Assembly: GCA_902805675.1 (NCBI GenBank)
Contig: CADCTA010000053.1
Location: 1-46,538, forward strand
Length of the DNA stretch: 46,538 nt
Reading direction: 5' to 3'
Source: an uncultured Chthoniobacterales bacterium
GTDB taxonomy: Bacteria; Verrucomicrobiota; Verrucomicrobiia; Chthoniobacterales; UBA10450
Both the position numbers and the translations under genes were made by a program. The notes under the pieces were generated by a model, which saw only the letters and a program-made list of their open reading frames with translations, did no database searches and was not told where the DNA came from. Shown here piece after piece: positions 31,347-40,236 of the stretch (the stretch's first letter is position 1; the number at the start of each line of letters is the position of its first letter).

Positions 31347-31757
31347 ATGAAGCAATACTGGCTGGTGAAGAGCGAACCGTCCGCCTACTCGTGGGATGAT
31401 CTCGTCCGCGATGGACGCACCAGCTGGACCGGCGTGCGGAATTTTACCGCGCGGAACAATCTCCGCGCGATGCAGGAAGGCGACGAGGTCCTGTTCTATC
31501 ATAGCGTCGTCGGAAAGACGGTGGTCGGCGTCGCGAAGGTGGTGCGCACCGCGTATCGGGATGCGACGGCGAAGGAAGGCGACTGGAGCGCGGTGGACAT
31601 CGCACCCATTAAGCCCCTGAAGCAGCCAGTCACGCTGGAGCAGATCAAAACCGTGCCGCAACTAACGGAGATCGCGCTTCTGCGACTCTCGCGGTTGTCC
31701 GTGCAGCCGCTGGGCGAGCCGGAATTTCGGCAGATCGTGCGGCTGGGTGGCGGGTAA
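31347..31757 (+). CDS. EVE-domain protein (thymocyte nuclear protein 1-like)
   Basis: A 136-residue single-domain protein beginning MKQYWLVKSEPSAYSWDDLV, the classic EVE start. It continues with WTGVRNFTARNNLRAMQEGD, EVLFYHSVVGKTVVGVAKVV and LLRLSRLSVQPLGEPEFRQI. EVE domains share the PUA-like fold and, in studied cases, bind modified bases in DNA or RNA. The domain fills the whole protein. Upstream in-frame starts would pass through the palindromic repeat and are rejected. The stop overlaps the next gene's start by 11 bases. A role in modified-nucleotide recognition is likely, but the ligand is unknown. Confidence 0.92.
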   Translation: MKQYWLVKSEPSAYSWDDLVRDGRTSWTGVRNFTARNNLRAMQEGDEVLFYHSVVGKTVVGVAKVVRTAYRDATAKEGDWSAVDIAPIKPLKQPVTLEQIKTVPQLTEIALLRLSRLSVQPLGEPEFRQIVRLGGG

Positions 31758-32622
31758 CGCGCAGGCGTTTCCGCTTGTGTGTCTGCACGGGCGAGCCGAA
31801 AACCTTGGCGTGACAGGCGCGGCCGCTACTTCGTTCCCGATCTACGCCGGCGCCGCCATCGCTGCGAAGGAGCCGCTCATTGTCTCGGTGCACGACGTGG
31901 CGCCGGCGACGCGTGACACCTGCGAGCAGATCATCCGCGAACTGACGCAGCTCGGCGCGGCTGCCTGCTCACTGCTCGTCGTGCCAAACTATCACGGCTC
32001 AGGCGAGTCCTGCGCCGACCGCCAGTTTGTCCGCTGGTTACGCGAGCTGGAGGCGGAGGGCCACGAAATTGTCATCCACGGCTATTTTCACCAGCGACCT
32101 CCGAGCGGGCGCGAGACGATCGCCGGGAGCCTGCTGACGCGCTACTACACGCGGGGGGAAGGCGAATTCTACGACTTGGGCTACGAGGAGGCGTTCCGCC
32201 GGATCACAGAGGCGCGGGAACGCTTCACCGCCGCGGGATTGCGGCCGCGGGGGTTCATCGCGCCGGCCTGGCTGCTCGGTGCTGAAGCCGAACGGGCCGC
32301 GGCCGATGCCGAGATGGAATACACGACGCGGCTCACCGAAGTGCGCGATCTGCGGACGCGCGAAAGCTTCCACTCGCGCTCACTGGTCTACAGTGTGCGG
32401 AGCGGGTGGCGGCGGGGAGCCAGTCTGGCCTGGAACCGCACTTTGTCGGTTGCTCTCGCTGGATCGCCGCTGATGAGGCTCGGGATTCACCCTCCGGATT
32501 TCCTGCACCGGCCGGTCTGGAATCAGATCAGGCGCATTGTTGAGCACCTGACGGATATGCGATCCACCACAACATATTGTGAGTGGATCGCCGAAACTCG
32601 TCAGCGCCGTGGCGGCATCTAG
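31747..32622 (+). CDS. DUF2334 polysaccharide-deacetylase-like protein
   Basis: About 291 residues when read from GTG 31747. The N-terminal 40 residues look non-conserved and the true start may lie downstream. Core motifs match DUF2334 within the NodB/CE4-like fold: EPLIVSVHDVAPATRDTCEQ (metal-site Asp, with His before it), HEIVIHGYFHQRPPSGRE (His pair), LRPRGFIAPAWLLGAEAE (R-G-F-x-A-P), and RLGIHPPDFLHRP (C-terminal His). These suggest a metal-dependent deacetylase of a glycan or glycolipid. It sits 12 bases before the PHP-glycosyltransferase gene, so the two are likely to act on the same glycan; that link is inference from position. Confidence 0.82.
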   Translation: MAGNAQAFPLVCLHGRAENLGVTGAAATSFPIYAGAAIAAKEPLIVSVHDVAPATRDTCEQIIRELTQLGAAACSLLVVPNYHGSGESCADRQFVRWLRELEAEGHEIVIHGYFHQRPPSGRETIAGSLLTRYYTRGEGEFYDLGYEEAFRRITEARERFTAAGLRPRGFIAPAWLLGAEAERAAADAEMEYTTRLTEVRDLRTRESFHSRSLVYSVRSGWRRGASLAWNRTLSVALAGSPLMRLGIHPPDFLHRPVWNQIRRIVEHLTDMRSTTTYCEWIAETRQRRGGI

Positions 32623-32634
32623 CCGCTCTTCTGG

Positions 32635-35154
32635 ATGAGCCGCTGCGACCTTCATGTCCATTCGCGCTACAGCGCGCGCTCGGAGGAATGGCTGTTCCGC
32701 CGGTTCGATTTGCCGGACAGTTACTCAGATCCGGTCGAGATCTACCGCCGCCAACGCGAAGCCGGCATGGACTTCGTGACGATCACTGATCACGACACAA
32801 TCGAGGGCTGCCTAAAAATTGCCGATCTCGCACAAACATTTATCAGCGAACAGCTAACGTGCTATTTCCCGCACGATCCGTGCAAGATTCATTTGCTGGT
32901 TTGGGGCATTTCCGAGGCGCAGCACGGCGATCTTTTGATGCTCCGGGGCAATATCCTCGAGCTGGCGGCGCACCTTCAGCGGGAGGAAATCGCCCACGCG
33001 GTCGCGCACCCGCTCTACAGCATCAATGGCAAGCTGGAGACCACCCATCTCGAACGGCTGATCCTGCTGTTCAAACATTTCGAAGGCATCAATGGTCTCC
33101 GGGATGCCCTGCTGAGCACGCTGCTCGACGAGATTCTGGGCGGTTTGACCCCGGAGAAGGTGGAGCAGTTCGCCGACCGGCATAACCTCGACCCGACCCA
33201 CGCTGAGCCGTGGAAGAAGATCCTGACCGGCGGCTCCGACGATCACGGTGGGAAGTTCCTGGCCACGGCTTACACGGAAACTCCGCAGGCGAACTCCCCT
33301 GCACAATTCCTTGCGCACGTACGCAACGGCTTGTGCTCGGCGCGTGGCCACGGCGGCACGCCTCTGGCGCTTTCCCACGGCTTCTACAACACGGTTTCCT
33401 GCTTCATCCAGGATCGTTTTCAGGAGCGGCTCGGGCCGACGGCACCTTTGCTCGAGCGGATGTTCTCGCGCTTCATGGAGGGTCGCGACCCGACTGAGTT
33501 CACGCTGCGGGAGAAGGCGAACTTTGTGGCGCAGGGCGTTCTCTCCGGGAAGATTTTCGATCTGGCGAAGAGCGGGAACGTCTCGCTGTGGAAAGATCTG
33601 TCCGCCTATTTCGCGCAACCGGAGGTGAAGGCGCTCCTTGCGCACGAGGTGGATGCCGTCAGCGCGCCGGAGCGGCGCACCTTCCTGATGGCCAACCTGG
33701 TCTCCGAGCAGCTGGCGTTTCGGTTCTTCGACAAGTTCGTGAAGCAGATCAGCGCCGGCAATGTCATCGAGAGCATCCAGGCGCTCAGCGGTATCGTGCC
33801 GATCCTGGTGGCACTGGCGCCTTACATCTACGGGTTCCATAGCCAGGCACCGTCGCGTCCCTGGCTCCGGCGTATTTGCCGGGATCTTACGGGGTCAATC
33901 CCCCTGCCCCTGCAGAATCGCAAGCGTGCCTGGTTCACCGACACTCTGGAAGATGTAAACGGCGTCTCGACAACGATCCGGAAGATGGTCGCGGCGGCGC
34001 AGGCAGCGGGCGAAGAGCTGGTGGTGGTGACATCGCTCGGCGAACTGAAGGCGAACGGCCTGGCGGTGAAGAACTTCCGACCGATCGGCGTGTTTGAGCT
34101 GCCGGAATATGAGCTGCAGAAGGTGAGCTTCCCACCGGTGCTGCAGATCCTCGATTACGTGCAGCGCGAGCAGTTCACGGAGATCATCATCAGCACGCCG
34201 GGCCCGATGGGGCTGACCGGCCTCCTCGCGGCGAAGATGCTCAACCTCCAGACGAGCGGGATCTATCACACGGACTTCCCGGAGTACATCCGCATCCTGA
34301 CTGAGGACAGCTTCCTCGAGAGCCTGGCCTGGACCTACATGCAGTGGTTCTACGGGCGGCAGGATACCGTGTTTGTGAACTCGGAGCAGTATCGGCGTAG
34401 CTGGGCCGCTCGCGGGATTGACGCTGAGAAGCTGAAGATTCTGCCGCGTGGCTTGGATACGGCGTTGTTTGATCCGGCGCGACGGGATGAGCGGTTCTGG
34501 GAGCGTTTCGAGGCAGCAGAAAACGTCGAACGTCGAACGTCGAACGTCGAATTTCGAGCGACAGAGGACGGCCAGGGAGCCAGTTCGACATTCGACGTTC
34601 AGCGTTCGACGTTCGGCGTTTCTGGAGCGGCCAGCGCCGAGAAGCCACTTCGCGTGCTGTACGTCGGCCGCATCTCCAAGGAGAAAGACCTCGACATCCT
34701 GGCTGCCGCACATACCGACCTGCGTGGCGCACTTGCGGTGCAGCTGATCATCGTAGGAAACGGCCCCTACACTGACACGCTCGCCGAGCTTGTCCCCGAC
34801 GCGATCTTCACCGGCTACCTCGCTGGCGAGGATCTCGCCGCAGCCTACGCGTCGGCCGACATCTTCGCTTTTCCGAGCACGACCGACACCTTCGGCAACG
34901 TCATCATCGAAGCGCAGGCGTCCGGCTTGCCGGTCATCGTTTCGGATGTCGGCGGTCCGCAAGAGCTTGTGGACCATGGAGTTACCGGCCTGGTGACAAA
35001 GGCGCGGAATGTCGCCGAGTTCGCCAATGCCATCCGCACGCTCGCCGCTGACGAAGCAAAGCGCCGCGAAATGGGACGCAAAGCGCGGGAAAGCGTGCTC
35101 AACCGCAGCTGGCCAAATGCGTTCCGCAGCTTCTGGGCGGCGACCGCGGGGTAG
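32635..35154 (+). CDS. PHP-domain / GT4 glycosyltransferase fusion protein
   Basis: An 839-residue two-part enzyme. Residues 1-230 form a PHP metal-dependent phosphoesterase domain: CDLHVHSRYS, TDHDT (51-55), AHAVAHPLYS and GGSDDHGG (His and Asp ligands). A helical linker spans about 230-430. Residues 430-839 are a GT-B family 4 glycosyltransferase, with N-terminal half DTLEDVNGVSTTIRKM (an acceptor-loop motif of mannosyl/digalactosyl-type enzymes), GIYHTDFPEY and ILPRGLDTALFDPARRDERF. The C-terminal half has RVLYVGRISKEKDLDILAAA and the donor site STTDTFGNVIIEAQASGLPV. Between the halves (residues 628-665) the protein is encoded by a palindromic repeat. It is probably cytoplasmic, makes a glycolipid or envelope glycan, and lies next to the DUF2334 gene. 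Donor and acceptor are unknown. Confidence 0.88.
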   Translation: MSRCDLHVHSRYSARSEEWLFRRFDLPDSYSDPVEIYRRQREAGMDFVTITDHDTIEGCLKIADLAQTFISEQLTCYFPHDPCKIHLLVWGISEAQHGDLLMLRGNILELAAHLQREEIAHAVAHPLYSINGKLETTHLERLILLFKHFEGINGLRDALLSTLLDEILGGLTPEKVEQFADRHNLDPTHAEPWKKILTGGSDDHGGKFLATAYTETPQANSPAQFLAHVRNGLCSARGHGGTPLALSHGFYNTVSCFIQDRFQERLGPTAPLLERMFSRFMEGRDPTEFTLREKANFVAQGVLSGKIFDLAKSGNVSLWKDLSAYFAQPEVKALLAHEVDAVSAPERRTFLMANLVSEQLAFRFFDKFVKQISAGNVIESIQALSGIVPILVALAPYIYGFHSQAPSRPWLRRICRDLTGSIPLPLQNRKRAWFTDTLEDVNGVSTTIRKMVAAAQAAGEELVVVTSLGELKANGLAVKNFRPIGVFELPEYELQKVSFPPVLQILDYVQREQFTEIIISTPGPMGLTGLLAAKMLNLQTSGIYHTDFPEYIRILTEDSFLESLAWTYMQWFYGRQDTVFVNSEQYRRSWAARGIDAEKLKILPRGLDTALFDPARRDERFWERFEAAENVERRTSNVEFRATEDGQGASSTFDVQRSTFGVSGAASAEKPLRVLYVGRISKEKDLDILAAAHTDLRGALAVQLIIVGNGPYTDTLAELVPDAIFTGYLAGEDLAAAYASADIFAFPSTTDTFGNVIIEAQASGLPVIVSDVGGPQELVDHGVTGLVTKARNVAEFANAIRTLAADEAKRREMGRKARESVLNRSWPNAFRSFWAATAG
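34517..34624 (+). repeat. Protein-coding palindromic element inside the glycosyltransferase gene
   Basis: The left arm (34517-34557) contains four tandem heptamers CGTCGAA (34524-34551). The right arm (34584-34624) contains five heptamers of the type TTCGACG (34584-34618). The arms are imperfect reverse complements. Because 7 is not a multiple of 3, the heptamers are read in rotating frames and give ENVERRTSNVEFRAT on the left and STFDVQRSTFGVSG on the right. The frame stays open through the whole element. It lies in the linker between the two Rossmann domains, where an insertion is easiest to tolerate. Confidence 0.85.
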
Positions 35155-35211
35155 GGCTCACGCGAAGTTACAAGTGCCGTTCGGACATGTGGTATGCGGC
35201 AGGGCTTCACG

Positions 35212-36099
35212 ATGATCATGGTAATTCGAATTCTTTGCGTTCTCCTTTGTTTAGGCACGACCCTGGTCGCTGACACGGAGTTCGTCCGTGAAGCGCAGGA
35301 GGAACTGCGGAAGCGGAACCTTTTCTTCGGCGATATCGACGGGCAGATCACTCCGCAGCTAACGAATGCGTTGAAGCGCTACCAGACCCGCAAAGGCTTC
35401 GAGGTGACCGGCGCGATCGATAGTCCCACCGCGGCCTCCTTGCAGATCCAATCGCTGGCAGGCTCTCCAAGTGCCGGCTCTGAGATGGCCCGGGCGCCGA
35501 AACCCTCCAATATCCCCGCCAACCCTGCAGCTGCGACCGCACAAGTCGCGACCGTAAGCTCGACGACGGCGGTATACGCGGCCGAAGGCGCGAATGCGAC
35601 GCAAGCGGCGAGCACGACGGAGGCCGCAGCCGAACTCGTCGCCCGCGCTCAGGGCGAGGCCGCATGGGCTGATCTTCCGGTCGTGCCGGAGCCACCCGCT
35701 GAGGCCCCTACTCCGGACCTCATCACAGCGGACCGGGTGAATCGCTTCGTTGAAACCTATCTCGCCGACGGTGAAACCGACGACATCGGCCTGCAGGTCT
35801 GGTTCTACCGATTCCCGGTGAAATACTTCAGCCATGGCCTCGTAAACCAGGACTTCGTGGTGAAGGACACCCAGGCCTACGTGAAACGCTGGCCAGAGCG
35901 GAATTACCGGATAGTCGCGCCAATCACGTTCAACACCTCCGGCCCCGAGGGGGAAACGCAGATCGAGTTCACCATCGATTACACCGTTCGCAACAAAGGC
36001 CGCACGAAATCCGGCCGCACCAAGAACTTCTGGACCGTGCGGGCAAGTGGCGACGACATGAAAATTATCGCCATCCGTGAAGAGCACATACGCGGATAG
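35212..36099 (+). CDS. Exported peptidoglycan-binding-domain protein
   Basis: About 295 residues from ATG 35212, or up to 6 more from 35194; the later start is preferred because AGGG lies just upstream. The signal peptide is MIMVIRILCVLLCLGTTLVA. A PG_binding_1 domain follows (REAQEELRKRNLFFGDIDGQ, ALKRYQTRKGFEVTGAIDSP). Then comes an Ala/Thr/Glu-rich linker (about residues 85-160) and a C-terminal domain of about 125 residues with VNRFVETYLADGETDD and VKYFSHGLVNQDFVV, which looks NTF2-like. It probably acts in the periplasm on the cell wall. A similar PG-binding domain occurs in the L,D-transpeptidase at 45371. The sensor-kinase gene follows 60 bases downstream on the same strand. Confidence 0.8.
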   Translation: MIMVIRILCVLLCLGTTLVADTEFVREAQEELRKRNLFFGDIDGQITPQLTNALKRYQTRKGFEVTGAIDSPTAASLQIQSLAGSPSAGSEMARAPKPSNIPANPAAATAQVATVSSTTAVYAAEGANATQAASTTEAAAELVARAQGEAAWADLPVVPEPPAEAPTPDLITADRVNRFVETYLADGETDDIGLQVWFYRFPVKYFSHGLVNQDFVVKDTQAYVKRWPERNYRIVAPITFNTSGPEGETQIEFTIDYTVRNKGRTKSGRTKNFWTVRASGDDMKIIAIREEHIRG

Positions 36100-36159
36100 T
36101 AGACACAGCGGCGGTTGCGGCGCGTTGCGCGCACGCGATCATGTCGCCGCGACCGCAGC

Positions 36160-38352
36160 ATGAAAGTCCAGACCAAGATCACCCTCCTGCTCGCCGCGGT
36201 CATCGCGACGTTCCTGGTGGGGCTCTGGGCCTTCAACGCCTACGACCAGCTGCAGTTCCGCAGGATCGCGGACGAGCGCTGGCGCGAGCGCAACGAATCG
36301 CTCGACACGTTCCTCGCCCAATGGGGAGATCCGCTCAGGATCTTCGCCCTCGATTACTCAAACCTCGATGACATGGTCGGCGCGATCCGCGCGAACGATC
36401 AGACATGGCTGGACGAGAACCTGAGCGAACCGACGCTCGACAGCTTTCACGCTAACGCGGTCTGGATCTTCGGCCTGGATGGCGCACCGGTCTGGCAGAA
36501 GAACAATCTCTCGGCCCCAGAACTCCAGTTCCCCGTCCCGCGCGAGCAGTTTCCGCAACTCTTCGCCAAGGAGTCGTTCTGCCATTTCTTCATCAAAGTC
36601 GGCGGCGATATCATCGAGATCCGCGGCGGCACGGTGCACGCGTCGCGCGACTTCGCCCGGCAGACGCGGAGCGGTTACCTTTTCGTCGGCCGGCTCTGGA
36701 GCAAGCCGATGCTCCGCGAAATGTCGATGTTCACCGGCAACGAGGTCACGCTCCTCTCTCCGCCCACCCGTTCCGGCGAGAACATCAATGACGAGGAGAA
36801 CGGCCTCGTCGCCTTCTCGCGACCACTGCCGAGCTGGGATGGGAAGCCGCTCGCGCAACTGGTCGTGCGCAATGAATCGCCCGTCGTTCGCGAGTTGAAA
36901 CGCTCCAGCCGCTGGCTGCTTTACTCGCTTTTCCTCTTCGCCTTCGTGCTGCTGATCCTGCTCACGAGCTCGCTCGTGCGCTGGGTCAGCCGGCCGCTCC
37001 GCCACATCATGCAGAGCCTGAAGCAGAACGATCCGCGACCCGTCGAGCAATTATCGCGCGATAGCTCCGAATTCGGCGAACTGGCTCGCACGGTCCACAA
37101 GTTCTTCGAGCAGCGCGACAACCTCATGCGCGAAATGGAGGAACGCCGCGCAACCGAGGAGGCGCTCCGCAAGAGCGAGGAAGAGCTGCGTCACTCGCAG
37201 AAAATGGAAGCGGTCGGGCGGCTGGCTGGTGGCGTCGCGCATGACTTCAACAACCTGCTCACCGCGATCATTGGCTACGCCGAATTGATCAGCGCCCGCG
37301 AAGCGGGGGAATCGACCACCAGGCAGCACGCCGACCTGATCCGCAAAGCCGGCGAGCAGGCCGCCACTCTTACCCGCCAGCTCCTGGCCTTCAGCCGCAA
37401 GCAGATGCTCCAGCCGAAGGTGATCGACCTCAATCAGCTCGTCGTCGACATGGAGCGGCTGCTGCGCCGCGTGATCGGCGAGCGCTTTGATCTGCAGACC
37501 CTGCCCGACGCCGAGGTCGGCACGGTGCTCGCCGATCCGACCCAGGTCGAACAGGTGATCCTCAACCTCGGCGTCAACGCACGCGACGCCATGCCGCGTG
37601 GCGGCAAGCTGATCATCCGCACCGCAAACGTCCACCTCGACAAATGGAGAGCGCCGCAGATCTCCGTGTCTCTCGCCGAAGGCGACTACGTGGAGCTATC
37701 CGTCACCGACACCGGCGAAGGCATGGACGAGGAGACCAAGTCGCGCATCTTCGAGCCATTCTTCACCACCAAGGGGCCGGGCAAAGGAACCGGCCTCGGC
37801 CTTGCCACCGTCTACGGCATCGTGCGTCAGACTGGCGGCGGCATCTCGGTGGAGAGCGAGCTCAGCAAAGGCAGCACGTTCCGGATTTATCTCCCGCTCG
37901 AACGCGCCCCCGTCGACCACGTCGCCCCGGTCCAGGCGCCGCTCGAGAAATCGAGCAACTTCGAGACAGTCCTCGTGGCCGAGGACGAGGAGATCGTGCG
38001 CGAGCTCGTGTGCGATGTCCTCTCCGAGCAAGGCTACAATGTCATGTGCGCCGTCGACGGAATCGAGGCGATGCAGAAGGCGAAGGAGTACGACGGCCAC
38101 ATCCATCTCCTGATTACCGACGTAATCATGCCGCACATGAACGGGCAGGAGCTGGCCGAGCAGCTTAGTGCCGCGCGGCCGGACATGAAGGTGCTCTTCG
38201 TCTCGGGCTACTCGGACAATGACATCGGCGACCACGGCGTGATCGATGCCCGCATCGACCTGCTGCAGAAACCGTTCACGCCGCAGACACTCGCACGCAA
38301 GATCAGGGACGTAATTCAGGAGGGGAAGTATGCAGACGTCGCAGGTAGTTAG
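36160..38352 (+). CDS. Hybrid sensor histidine kinase (CHASE4-like, HAMP, HisKA, HATPase, REC)
   Basis: A 730-residue membrane kinase. Helix 1 is at residues 7-27. An extracytoplasmic CHASE4-like region covers 28-250 ([20 protein letters not shown]), helix 2 is at 252-272, and HAMP at 274-325. HisKA carries His361 in [14 protein letters not shown]. The ATPase domain has [20 protein letters not shown] and [16 protein letters not shown]-terminal receiver has Asp653 in [13 protein letters not shown] and Lys in LLQKPF. In this kinase class, His phosphate can pass to the fused receiver, and output may be through a separate partner; none is encoded nearby. The 3' end overlaps the RlpA-like gene by 23 bases. 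ATG 36160 gives the natural N-terminus with no upstream conserved part. Confidence 0.92.
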   Translation: MKVQTKITLLLAAVIATFLVGLWAFNAYDQLQFRRIADERWRERNESLDTFLAQWGDPLRIFALDYSNLDDMVGAIRANDQTWLDENLSEPTLDSFHANAVWIFGLDGAPVWQKNNLSAPELQFPVPREQFPQLFAKESFCHFFIKVGGDIIEIRGGTVHASRDFARQTRSGYLFVGRLWSKPMLREMSMFTGNEVTLLSPPTRSGENINDEENGLVAFSRPLPSWDGKPLAQLVVRNESPVVRELKRSSRWLLYSLFLFAFVLLILLTSSLVRWVSRPLRHIMQSLKQNDPRPVEQLSRDSSEFGELARTVHKFFEQRDNLMREMEERRATEEALRKSEEELRHSQKMEAVGRLAGGVAHDFNNLLTAIIGYAELISAREAGESTTRQHADLIRKAGEQAATLTRQLLAFSRKQMLQPKVIDLNQLVVDMERLLRRVIGERFDLQTLPDAEVGTVLADPTQVEQVILNLGVNARDAMPRGGKLIIRTANVHLDKWRAPQISVSLAEGDYVELSVTDTGEGMDEETKSRIFEPFFTTKGPGKGTGLGLATVYGIVRQTGGGISVESELSKGSTFRIYLPLERAPVDHVAPVQAPLEKSSNFETVLVAEDEEIVRELVCDVLSEQGYNVMCAVDGIEAMQKAKEYDGHIHLLITDVIMPHMNGQELAEQLSAARPDMKVLFVSGYSDNDIGDHGVIDARIDLLQKPFTPQTLARKIRDVIQEGKYADVAGS

Positions 38353-38968
38353 CCAGCTGCGCAGAGCGGCGCAGCGGACCTGGCAGTCACGAAACCGCCG
38401 AGCCGCGGTATGCGGCGGCATTTTGCTGCTGTTGTGTTCGCTCGGGTTGGGCGCCGCTCTCCTGCATAATCAGCAGCGCCAGCAAAGCGAGTTGGCCGAG
38501 CTCCACAGCCAGGAAAGTGGTGAGATCGAGATGGAAGTGGACGCCCGCGGTGGATGGCAGCGGCCCCCGCCGCCGGTGCCCGCACCGCCGATCAGGGCCG
38601 TGCAGGAGGATACCGCTCGAGCCGAGGCAATTCGTCCGCCTCAGGAAGTGAACGCCGCCTGGTACGATGTGCCGGACGATTCACTCGCCAAGCGTCGCGC
38701 TGGTCAGGAGGAACTAACCGCCGCGCACAACAGATTGCCGATCGGCACGGTTGTCCGTGTCACTCACCTATCTAACGGTAAATCCACGCTCGTCCGCATC
38801 ACCGACCGCGGTATCCGCGACAAGAAGGTGAAGCTCGACATCTGCCGCGAGGCCGCGGAAGAGCTCGGCATGGTGAGCAAAGGAATCGGGCGCGTGAAGA
38901 TGGAGATCGTGCGCGAAGAGGGCGGCTCCTCGGCGCCCGAATCTCACCAGGCCGCCGCGCAGCACTAG
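38330..38968 (+). CDS. RlpA-like double-psi beta-barrel protein, membrane-anchored
   Basis: A 212-residue envelope protein. After a basic start there is a hydrophobic anchor, AVCGGILLLLCSLGLGAALL (about residues 26-45), and a Pro-rich linker (WQRPPPPVPAPPIRAV). The RlpA-like barrel follows from about 105: EVNAAWYDVPDDSLAKRRAG, LTAAHNRLPIGTVVRVTHLS, RITDRGIRDKKVKLDICREA. RlpA proteins are septal lytic transglycosylases acting on naked glycan strands. The ITDRG aspartate is present, but the PF of the usual DRGPF is changed to IR, and the substrate loop looks shortened, so activity is uncertain. There is no lipobox and no SPOR domain. It overlaps the hybrid kinase gene by 23 bases, so their expression is coupled. 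Confidence 0.85.
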   Translation: MQTSQVVSQLRRAAQRTWQSRNRRAAVCGGILLLLCSLGLGAALLHNQQRQQSELAELHSQESGEIEMEVDARGGWQRPPPPVPAPPIRAVQEDTARAEAIRPPQEVNAAWYDVPDDSLAKRRAGQEELTAAHNRLPIGTVVRVTHLSNGKSTLVRITDRGIRDKKVKLDICREAAEELGMVSKGIGRVKMEIVREEGGSSAPESHQAAAQH

Positions 38969-38990
38969 CTGCGGACTAAACCGCTGCGGC

Positions 38991-39998
38991 TCATGCCGGC
39001 AGCGGCGGCGGCTCACTCGGAGGAGCACCCGCAGCCGGGGGACTGGCAGGCGGCGGCTCGGATGGCGGTTCACTCGCCGTGCTTCCCTGCGAGAGCGCGG
39101 CGACGTTCGCCCACACGTCGTACTCGGGTCCAAACTGCCGCAGGAACAGCAGCACATAAGCGTAGTAGAAAACATACAGCGGCAGCAGGATCACCGTGCC
39201 GAGGTACGGGACCGCGGCGAGACAGCATGTGAGGCAAGTGACGACACAGCTGAGCAACCCACCCGCGACCAACACCACCACACCGAGCAACGCGTAAAAG
39301 ATGAACGGCGCCGGTTCGCGCAGGATGAGCCGTCCAACCAACATGAACGCCGCCCATGCACTGCAGCGCTGCCGGTACATCACCGGCACCATAAACCACG
39401 TCACGAACGCGATGCCGCAGCCGGCCACGACGAACAGCACCACCATTGATATCACGTAGATCAGCATGCCAGGCCCGAAGTCGCCGAACTCCCCGCGCGT
39501 AAAATACGGCACCAGCAACGGCAACGCGCAGACCGCCGCCACCGCGACGGATATTGCGGTGATCAGGAGAGACCACAGAAAGAGGCTATTCCCTTCCCGC
39601 CGGTACTCGCGCCACGGCTCCGCAATCGCGCCGCGGTTCCGCACCATGCAATCGACGAACATGAAACGGCCGCGCGACCCCAGCCACATTAGCAGCACGA
39701 TGGCCGCGATCGCGATCAAGACCAGCAGTGCGATAAGTCCACCCACAAGCCATGCTTCGAGGTGGCTGCGCACCGCCTCTTGGAGCTCGAGGTTATGCGT
39801 CCGCGACCGCCCGCTTACATCCGGAACGTTGAACCCCAGGTTGAATCGCGTCCAATCAGCGAGTCCCGCGAGAAAAGCGGCGAAACCAATTGTCAGCCAC
39901 TTCGCGAGGTCAAAAGGCTGAAACAAGATCCGCTTCGTCAGGTCGACCGCTGCGCTAAACGGAGCAAAAACCTCCACCTTCGGCAGCACGGGATCCAT
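38991..39998 (-). CDS. Multi-pass membrane protein with a Pro-rich tail
   Basis: A 335-residue integral membrane protein of unknown function. It starts with PFSAAVDLTKRILFQPFDLA, a motif I associate with DUF4013/DUF7544-like membrane proteins (a W-L-x-I-G-F-A-A-F-L-A pattern follows). About six transmembrane segments lie between residues 35 and 285, with a cysteine-rich one (LLSCVVTCLTCCLAAVPYLG). The last 35 residues are a low-complexity Pro/Ser/Ala/Glu tail. It converges with the RlpA-like gene, leaving 22 bases. A 34-codon open frame lies 9 bases upstream and may be co-transcribed. Confidence 0.7.
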   Translation of the reverse strand: MDPVLPKVEVFAPFSAAVDLTKRILFQPFDLAKWLTIGFAAFLAGLADWTRFNLGFNVPDVSGRSRTHNLELQEAVRSHLEAWLVGGLIALLVLIAIAAIVLLMWLGSRGRFMFVDCMVRNRGAIAEPWREYRREGNSLFLWSLLITAISVAVAAVCALPLLVPYFTRGEFGDFGPGMLIYVISMVVLFVVAGCGIAFVTWFMVPVMYRQRCSAWAAFMLVGRLILREPAPFIFYALLGVVVLVAGGLLSCVVTCLTCCLAAVPYLGTVILLPLYVFYYAYVLLFLRQFGPEYDVWANVAALSQGSTASEPPSEPPPASPPAAGAPPSEPPPLPA

Positions 39999-40007
39999 GC
40001 GCTCATT

Positions 40008-40112
40008 TCACCCGCGCGATCCGTCGCGAGCAAGCTTTCCCTGCGCGACAACGTATGCGGCAAGATCGGAAGCCGCGCGATCTGCGTCAAAATACCGCGC
40101 CTGCTCAGCCAT
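40008..40112 (-). CDS. Possible 34-residue protein upstream of the membrane-protein gene
   Basis: ATG 40112 to TGA 40008 encodes MAEQARYFDADRAASDLAAY then VVAQGKLARDGSRG. The composition is protein-like and could form an amphipathic helix. It ends 9 bases before the start of the membrane-protein gene, as in an operon. There is no ribosome-binding site, and an alternative is the remnant of a longer gene. The rest of the 238-base gap 39999-40236 shows nothing except one CCTAACGA-type octamer at 40222. Confidence 0.3.
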   Translation of the reverse strand: MAEQARYFDADRAASDLAAYVVAQGKLARDGSRG

Positions 40113-40236
40113 TGTCGCTCAGCAGAATCTGAAGCTCTACATAGCGCCGGTAACGGACGGCGCTGTCATCGGGCTGCGCTTACCGGAGCTGGCTTCGCTT
40201 AGGCCGCCGCCTTCTGCCTGCTCGTTAGGCGCTTCG

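Noticed and set aside
32854-33840. Open frame of 328 codons on the minus strand
   Set aside because: Antisense to the PHP-glycosyltransferase gene, with no domain or sensible hydrophobic pattern.
34517-34624. Short direct repeats considered as a CRISPR array
   Set aside because: The units are 7 bases long without spacers, are inverted between the arms and are translated; no cas genes are present.
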